From Clostridia bacterium (GTDB lineage Bacteria > Bacillota > Clostridia > Oscillospirales > Acutalibacteraceae), in assembly GCA_024692685.1 (NCBI GenBank), contig JAILMJ010000053.1, forward strand, positions 51,663 to 115,662: a stretch of DNA of 64,000 nucleotides, written 5' to 3'. The notes below the pieces were generated by a model. It made no database searches. It worked only from the letters and a program-made list of their open reading frames with translations, and was not told the origin of the DNA. How positions within the stretch are numbered: position 1 is the first letter of the stretch; every line of letters starts with the position of its first letter. The position numbers and the translations under genes were made by a program. This document shows positions 58,956 through 64,000 of this stretch, in pieces.

Positions 58956-60308
58956 TCAATCAAGGAAGCCTTTGTAGTGTCTCATCATCATCTGGCTCTC
59001 GAGCTGTTTTACGGTTTCAAGAGCAACACCGACAAGAATGATGATTGAAGTACCGCCGAGTGAAACGTTCATTCCCTGTGTATAGCCTGCCTTACTCAAA
59101 GCGAAGGAGGCTACCTGTGAGAATACAATCGGGAAAAGAGCAACAATGCTCAGAAGAAGGGCACCGAGAAGGGTGATTCTGTTGATGATTTTTCCGATGT
59201 ATCTCGCGGTGGGCTCGCCGGGACGTATGCCGGGAACGGAACCGCCGTTTTCACGGATGTTCTTGGACATCTCAATCGGGTTGTACTGAATGCTTGAATA
59301 GAAATAAGCAAATGCAATGATAAATACAAAGTAAATAATCGCATAAGCCCAGTGACTCGAGGAGAATAAGCTGAAGAACTTATCCCAGAAACTGCCTTCC
59401 GCAATCTTTGATGAAATAAACATCTGAATTGTCGGGGGAAGGGAGAGAATCGATGAGGCAAAGATTATGGGCATAACGCCGGACATATTTACTTTGATGG
59501 GCATATGGGTATTCTGGCCGCCGTACATTTTACGGCCGACAACTCTCTTTGCGTACTGAATGGGGATTCTCCTCTCGGCATTGTCCATCCAGACTATGAA
59601 AGCAATCATAAGGATAAGGATAATACCGACAACGGGTGAAAGCACATAGTACGGACCGCCGTAACGGATATAACCTGTGTTGGGGCCGAAGAGAGAAGTA
59701 ATAAGTGTGGGAATTCTTGAAACGATACCGGCAAAAAGGATTATTGAAATACCGTTTCCGATACCGTTGTCGTTGATTCTTTCACCGAGCCACATGATAA
59801 GGGCAGTACCGGCGGTAAGGCAGGCAACAATAACAAGTGCCTGGAAGAATGCCGCAAAGCCCGTGAACTGTGCGCCGTTTGCATCGGTTACGATGTAATT
59901 CTGGCTGCGAAGATAGAAGAAATATGCGGTACTCTGGAGAAGACCGAGAACGATGGTCACGAAACGGGTGATAGAAGCAATCTTCTTACGGCCCTCTTCG
60001 CCTTCCTGCTGAAGTCTTTCAAGAGCGGGAATCGCAACTGCCAGCAACTGCATAATAATCGAGCTGTTGATGTAAGGGGTGATGGACATGGCAAAAATCG
60101 TACCGTAGTTGAACGCATCACCCGTCATCATAGCGAGGTAGTTCATAAATGTTCCTGCCTCGGCGTCTATGATACCGGCATCACCGATGTTGGTGAAGGG
60201 AACGGGAATTGCAGAACCTATTCTGAAAATGAGCACGATAAGAGCCGTGTAAATCATTTTCTTCCTCAGATCTGCTATCTTCCACGCATTAACAATTGTC
60301 TGGAACAA
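58956..60308 (-). CDS. secY: preprotein translocase subunit SecY
   Basis: 450 aa; polytopic; SVPGIRPGEPTARYIGKIINRITLLGA. Confidence 0.98.
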   Translation of the reverse strand: MFQTIVNAWKIADLRKKMIYTALIVLIFRIGSAIPVPFTNIGDAGIIDAEAGTFMNYLAMMTGDAFNYGTIFAMSITPYINSSIIMQLLAVAIPALERLQQEGEEGRKKIASITRFVTIVLGLLQSTAYFFYLRSQNYIVTDANGAQFTGFAAFFQALVIVACLTAGTALIMWLGERINDNGIGNGISIILFAGIVSRIPTLITSLFGPNTGYIRYGGPYYVLSPVVGIILILMIAFIVWMDNAERRIPIQYAKRVVGRKMYGGQNTHMPIKVNMSGVMPIIFASSILSLPPTIQMFISSKIAEGSFWDKFFSLFSSSHWAYAIIYFVFIIAFAYFYSSIQYNPIEMSKNIRENGGSVPGIRPGEPTARYIGKIINRITLLGALLLSIVALFPIVFSQVASFALSKAGYTQGMNVSLGGTSIIILVGVALETVKQLESQMMMRHYKGFLD

Positions 60309-60309
60309 A

Positions 60310-60753
60310 TCAGATCACCTCTGCCTTTCCTCCGGCAGCTTCGATCTTTGACTTGGCGGTTTCCGAAAAAGCATTTGCCTGAACGGTGAGCTTCTTCGTA
60401 ATTTCGCCACGACCTAAAATCTTAACGCCGTCCAATGTCTTCTTGATTATTCCTTTTTCAAGGAGATCCTCAACGGTAACCGTTGCTCCGTCTTCAAAAT
60501 ACTTATCGAGAGTTGCTATATTCGCAATAGCCAACTCTGTTGCGAAAATATTGTTAAATCCGCGTTTGGGAATACGTCTCTGAAGAGGCATCTGGCCGCC
60601 TTCAAAACCTGCGCGCATTCCTCTGCCGGCACGTGCCAACTGACCTTTATGACCTTTGCCTGCGGTCTTGCCCTGACCCGATGCGGGGCCGCGGCCTATA
60701 CGCTTACGTTCCTTTACGGAGCCGGCGGCAGGTGAGAGATCGTGTAATTTCAT
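60310..60753 (-). CDS. rplO: 50S ribosomal protein L15
   Basis: [38 protein letters not shown]. Confidence 0.98.
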   Translation of the reverse strand: MKLHDLSPAAGSVKERKRIGRGPASGQGKTAGKGHKGQLARAGRGMRAGFEGGQMPLQRRIPKRGFNNIFATELAIANIATLDKYFEDGATVTVEDLLEKGIIKKTLDGVKILGRGEITKKLTVQANAFSETAKSKIEAAGGKAEVI

Positions 60754-60950
60754 TAGTCCGCACCTCCCTGTTTTGCTTCGCTGACTTCAAGAAGATGAGA
60801 AAGCTTCTTGATCTTGCCTCTGGTGGCATCGTTATCGGGCTGTATTGAAACATCGCCGATTCTGCCGAGACCGAGAGCACGGGCGGTAGCTATCTGGGGC
60901 TTTGTTGAACCGATAAGGCTCTTGACAAGCTTAACCTGTAAATCTGCCAT
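60753..60950 (-). CDS. rpmD: 50S ribosomal protein L30
   Basis: [53 protein letters not shown]. Confidence 0.97.
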   Translation of the reverse strand: MADLQVKLVKSLIGSTKPQIATARALGLGRIGDVSIQPDNDATRGKIKKLSHLLEVSEAKQGGAD

Positions 60951-60963
60951 TATTCCGCCCTCC

Positions 60964-61464
60964 TTAACCTAAAATTTCCTTGGCGGACTTATCGCGGATA
61001 ATTGCAACTTCTTCAGCGTTGCGAAGCTTTGAAAGTCCGTCTATGGTAGCTCTTACAACGTTGCAGGGGTTGTTTGAACGAAGAGCCTTTGTACGGATGT
61101 CCTTGATGCCGACAGTCTCAACAACGGCACGAACGGGGCCGCCTGCGATAACGCCGGTACCGGGAGCGGCAGGCTTGAGAAGGACAACGCCTGCGCCGTA
61201 CTTACCTATGATTTCATGAGGAATGGTTGAGCCTTTGAGAGAAACCTGCATAAGGTTCTTCTTGGCATCGTCAATTCCCTTACGGATGGCATCGGGAACC
61301 TCGCCTGATTTGCCGAGACCGAAGCCGATTATTCCGTTGCCGTCACCGACAACCACAAGAGCGGAGAATTTCATGATACGGCCGCCCTTTACGGTTTTGG
61401 ATACACGTCTTATTGATACTACTCTTTCGACAAGTTCATATGCCGATGCATCGATTTTAGCCAT
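60964..61464 (-). CDS. rpsE: 30S ribosomal protein S5
   Basis: [49 protein letters not shown]. Confidence 0.98.
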   Translation of the reverse strand: MAKIDASAYELVERVVSIRRVSKTVKGGRIMKFSALVVVGDGNGIIGFGLGKSGEVPDAIRKGIDDAKKNLMQVSLKGSTIPHEIIGKYGAGVVLLKPAAPGTGVIAGGPVRAVVETVGIKDIRTKALRSNNPCNVVRATIDGLSKLRNAEEVAIIRDKSAKEILG

Positions 61465-61481
61465 AGTAAAATTCTCCTTTC

Positions 61482-61841
61482 TCAGAATTTAAGTCCACCC
61501 TCACGGGCGCCCTCGGCGAGCTCAAGAACTCTGCCGTGGTAAATATATCCGCCGCGATCGAATACACACTCGGTGATTCCTTTATCAGCGGCACGCTGTG
61601 CTATAAGCTTGCCCACTTCGTGAGCAGCAGATTTGTTTCCGCCGTACTCTGAGAATTCTTTCTCAACTGTTGAAGCGCTGACAAGAGTAACTCCCTTATC
61701 GTCATCTATCAACTGAGCATATATATGCTGGAGAGAACGGAAAACGTTAAGACGGGGACATTCTGCAGTGCCGGAAATCTTGCCGCGTACTCTTGTATGA
61801 CGGCGCTGTCTGGCTTTATTGCTGTCCGGTCTGTTAACCAT
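61482..61841 (-). CDS. rplR: 50S ribosomal protein L18
   Basis: [40 protein letters not shown]. Confidence 0.98.
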   Translation of the reverse strand: MVNRPDSNKARQRRHTRVRGKISGTAECPRLNVFRSLQHIYAQLIDDDKGVTLVSASTVEKEFSEYGGNKSAAHEVGKLIAQRAADKGITECVFDRGGYIYHGRVLELAEGAREGGLKF

Positions 61842-61868
61842 ATAAAATTCACTCCTATTCTTCTGTTA

Positions 61869-62414
61869 TTATTTGCCGCCTTTACCGGCTTTGCCTTCCT
61901 TGCGGCGAATGTGCTCGCTTGCGTACTTGATTCCTTTACCCTTGTAGGGCTCGGGAGGACGTTTTTCGCGCACATTGGCGGCAAACTGACCGACCTTCTG
62001 CTTGTCGGCACCAGAGATGACGATCTTGTTGGGGGCGGGGACTTCGATTGTGATGCCTTCGGGGGCAGTCATAATCACATCGTGGGAATATCCTACTTTG
62101 AGAAGAAGGTCCTTACCCTTGAGCTCCGCACGGTAACCTACGCCGTTTACTTCGAGTTCCTTTTTGAAGGTCTCGTTAACGCCGTGAACCATATTTGCTA
62201 TAAGAGTTCTCGAAAGACCGTGAAGTGATCTGTTGACCTTTTCATCGTTGGGTCTGGAAACCTTGATTTCGTTTCCGTCCTTTTCAACGGTGATGTTGGG
62301 ATGAATGTTTCTTGAAAGTTCGCCTTTGGGGCCTTTTACGGTTACAAGGTTGCCTTCAATTTTAACATCTACCCCGGCGGGGATAACTATGGGCATCTTG
62401 CCTATACGTGACAT
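61869..62414 (-). CDS. rplF: 50S ribosomal protein L6
   Basis: [35 protein letters not shown]; internal M favoured over the ORF-track start at 62435. Confidence 0.97.
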   Translation of the reverse strand: MSRIGKMPIVIPAGVDVKIEGNLVTVKGPKGELSRNIHPNITVEKDGNEIKVSRPNDEKVNRSLHGLSRTLIANMVHGVNETFKKELEVNGVGYRAELKGKDLLLKVGYSHDVIMTAPEGITIEVPAPNKIVISGADKQKVGQFAANVREKRPPEPYKGKGIKYASEHIRRKEGKAGKGGK

Positions 62415-62428
62415 TAAAGGCCACCTCC

Positions 62429-62827
62429 TTACCAAATAAATGCAAGAACTTCGCCGCCTACATTGGCTTTGCGAGCGTCCTTATCGGTCATAACGCCTTT
62501 TGATGTTGAAAGAATGGCTACGCCGATGCCCTTCATAACTTTGGGCATATTCTCAACATCTGTATAAATTCTCAGGCCGGGCTTTGAAACTCTGCGAAGA
62601 CCGGTAATTACCTGAGACTTGTTGGGGCCGTACTTGAGAGCGATTTCAATAACGCCCTGCTTTCCGTCTTCCTCAACGGTAAATCCTTTAATATATCCCT
62701 CATCAACAAGAATCTGAGCAATTGCCTTCTTCATGTTGGACGCGGGAACCTTCACTGTCTCATGCTTTGCCGCGTTTGCATTGCGAATACGGGTGAGCAT
62801 ATCAGCGATGGAATCAGTAATTTGCAT
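62429..62827 (-). CDS. rpsH: 30S ribosomal protein S8
   Basis: [40 protein letters not shown]. Confidence 0.98.
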   Translation of the reverse strand: MQITDSIADMLTRIRNANAAKHETVKVPASNMKKAIAQILVDEGYIKGFTVEEDGKQGVIEIALKYGPNKSQVITGLRRVSKPGLRIYTDVENMPKVMKGIGVAILSTSKGVMTDKDARKANVGGEVLAFIW

Positions 62828-62855
62828 ACTGTTTACCTCCTTTGCAATCGCTCAA

Positions 62856-63041
62856 TTACCAACTTGCTTTTTTGACGCCGGGAATCTGACCTGCGTGAGC
62901 CAATTCTCTGAAGCAAATACGGCAAACACCGTATTTACGAAGATAGGAATGGGGTCTCCCGCATATCTTACATCTGCTGTAAGCCCTTGTTGAATACTTG
63001 GCAGGGCGGGCCTGTCTGACTTTCTGTGATGTTTTAGCCAC
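62856..63041 (-). CDS. rpsN: 30S ribosomal protein S14, zinc type
   Basis: 61 aa; [38 protein letters not shown] (CxxC...CxxC). Confidence 0.97.
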   Translation of the reverse strand: MAKTSQKVRQARPAKYSTRAYSRCKICGRPHSYLRKYGVCRICFRELAHAGQIPGVKKASW

Positions 63042-63053
63042 GGTTTTCCCTCC

Positions 63054-63596
63054 TTATCTTGAGAACGGAGCACCCATAAGGCTGAGCAGCTCACGGGCTT
63101 CTTCGTCTGTTTCGGCTGTAGTGACAAAGCAGATATCCATACCTCTGACCTTGTCAATCTTATCGTAATCTATTTCAGGGAAAATAAGCTGTTCCTTGAC
63201 GCCGACCGAGTAGTTGCCTCTGCCGTCGAAGGAGTTGGGGTTAATTCCTCTGAAGTCACGTACTCTGGGGAGAGCGAGGTTGAAGAACCTGTCAAGGAAC
63301 TCATACATTCTCTCGCCTCTGAGAGTAACCTTTGCACCGATAGTCATGCCTTCACGAAGCTTGAAGTTGGCGACTGATTTCTTCGCCTTGCAGAATACGG
63401 GCTTCTGGCCGGTTATCTGCATAAGATCGGAAGCAATCGCGTCAAGGGCTTTGGAGTTATCCTTTGCCTCGCCTGCGCCTACGTTGATAACGATCTTGTC
63501 AAGCTTGGGAATCTGCATAACACTCTTGTACTCGAATTTCTTCATAAGAGCAGGTGCAACTTCATTGACATACATTTCTTTTAATCTTGCTGCCAT
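63054..63596 (-). CDS. rplE: 50S ribosomal protein L5
   Basis: [74 protein letters not shown]. Confidence 0.98.
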   Translation of the reverse strand: MAARLKEMYVNEVAPALMKKFEYKSVMQIPKLDKIVINVGAGEAKDNSKALDAIASDLMQITGQKPVFCKAKKSVANFKLREGMTIGAKVTLRGERMYEFLDRFFNLALPRVRDFRGINPNSFDGRGNYSVGVKEQLIFPEIDYDKIDKVRGMDICFVTTAETDEEARELLSLMGAPFSR

Positions 63597-63615
63597 TTGT
63601 TGTATCCTCCTCTAA

Positions 63616-63936
63616 TCAAAACTCTGCAAGGCAGTCGCTCTTTTTGCAAGTGCGGACTTTCTTGCCGTCTACAATCTTGTGGCCCACTCTGGTAGGTCTG
63701 CCGCATTTCGGGCAGATGAGCTGAACCTTATCGGCATAAAGAGCGGATTCTGCTTCGATAATTCCGCCGGGCTCACCCATCTTGCGGGGCTTGACGTGCT
63801 TCTTAACGATGTTGACGCCTTCCACGATGACTTTGCCTTCGGAGGGGCTTACCTGCATAACCTTGCCTCTCTTGCCTCTGTATTTACCATTGATAACGAC
63901 GACTTCGTCGCCGGTTTTAACATGAACCTTATTCAT
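63616..63936 (-). CDS. rplX: 50S ribosomal protein L24
   Basis: [50 protein letters not shown]. Confidence 0.97.
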   Translation of the reverse strand: MNKVHVKTGDEVVVINGKYRGKRGKVMQVSPSEGKVIVEGVNIVKKHVKPRKMGEPGGIIEAESALYADKVQLICPKCGRPTRVGHKIVDGKKVRTCKKSDCLAEF

Positions 63937-63951
63937 CACGCGCACCTCCGA

Positions 63952-64000
63952 TTAAAGTACTTCGGGAGCGAGTGAAAGAATCTTGGTATAATCCTTTTCA
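63952..64000 (-). CDS. rplN: 50S ribosomal protein L14 (C-terminal fragment, runs off window)
   Basis: Minus-strand ...KDYTKILSLAPEVL* at the window edge. Confidence 0.9.
   Translation of the reverse strand, partial: EKDYTKILSLAPEVL

Overview
The window is about 64 kb of low-to-mid GC Firmicutes DNA. The Clostridia / Oscillospiraceae-like assignment is an inference from gene content and order. Coding density is high and most genes lie on the minus strand. From left to right it contains: (1) an inositol-catabolism edge (truncated iolE-like gene, iolD) followed by a cytosolic metallophosphoesterase, a ~242 bp element with terminal inverted repeats that looks like a MITE or structured repeat, and an exported alkaline-phosphatase-superfamily enzyme; (2) a glycoside-hydrolase-like secreted protein, a membrane-anchored BspA-type LRR protein and an MFS/GPH transporter, apparently one operon; (3) eno, paaK-iorB-iorA, and an hsp20 gene behind a CIRCE operator; (4) a B-repeat (InlB-like) surface protein, a lipoprotein with an internal duplication, an OFA-type MFS transporter, ddh, and a heterodimeric ABC exporter with one degenerate NBD; (5) a DapF-like epimerase next to a polar amino-acid ABC transporter; (6) an unusual cluster of two SCP2-like proteins flanking a split transketolase and a class III (GSA-aminomutase-like) aminotransferase, my best candidate for an undescribed pathway; (7) a probably highly expressed small surface protein with a near-consensus promoter and several tandem terminator-like hairpins; (8) rplS-lepB-lepB-rbgA-capA-rnhB-yraN; (9) a ~10-gene [FeFe]-hydrogenase locus (HydABC type plus a second degenerate HydS-like protein and PHP/DRTGG/RsbW-like regulators); (10) three lipoproteins; (11) most of the S10-spc-alpha ribosomal operon, rplQ to rplN, with adk missing from its usual place. 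I saw no CRISPR array, rRNA, tRNA, integrase or prophage module by eye. All product names rest on motif or family recognition from the translated ORFs; no search was run.
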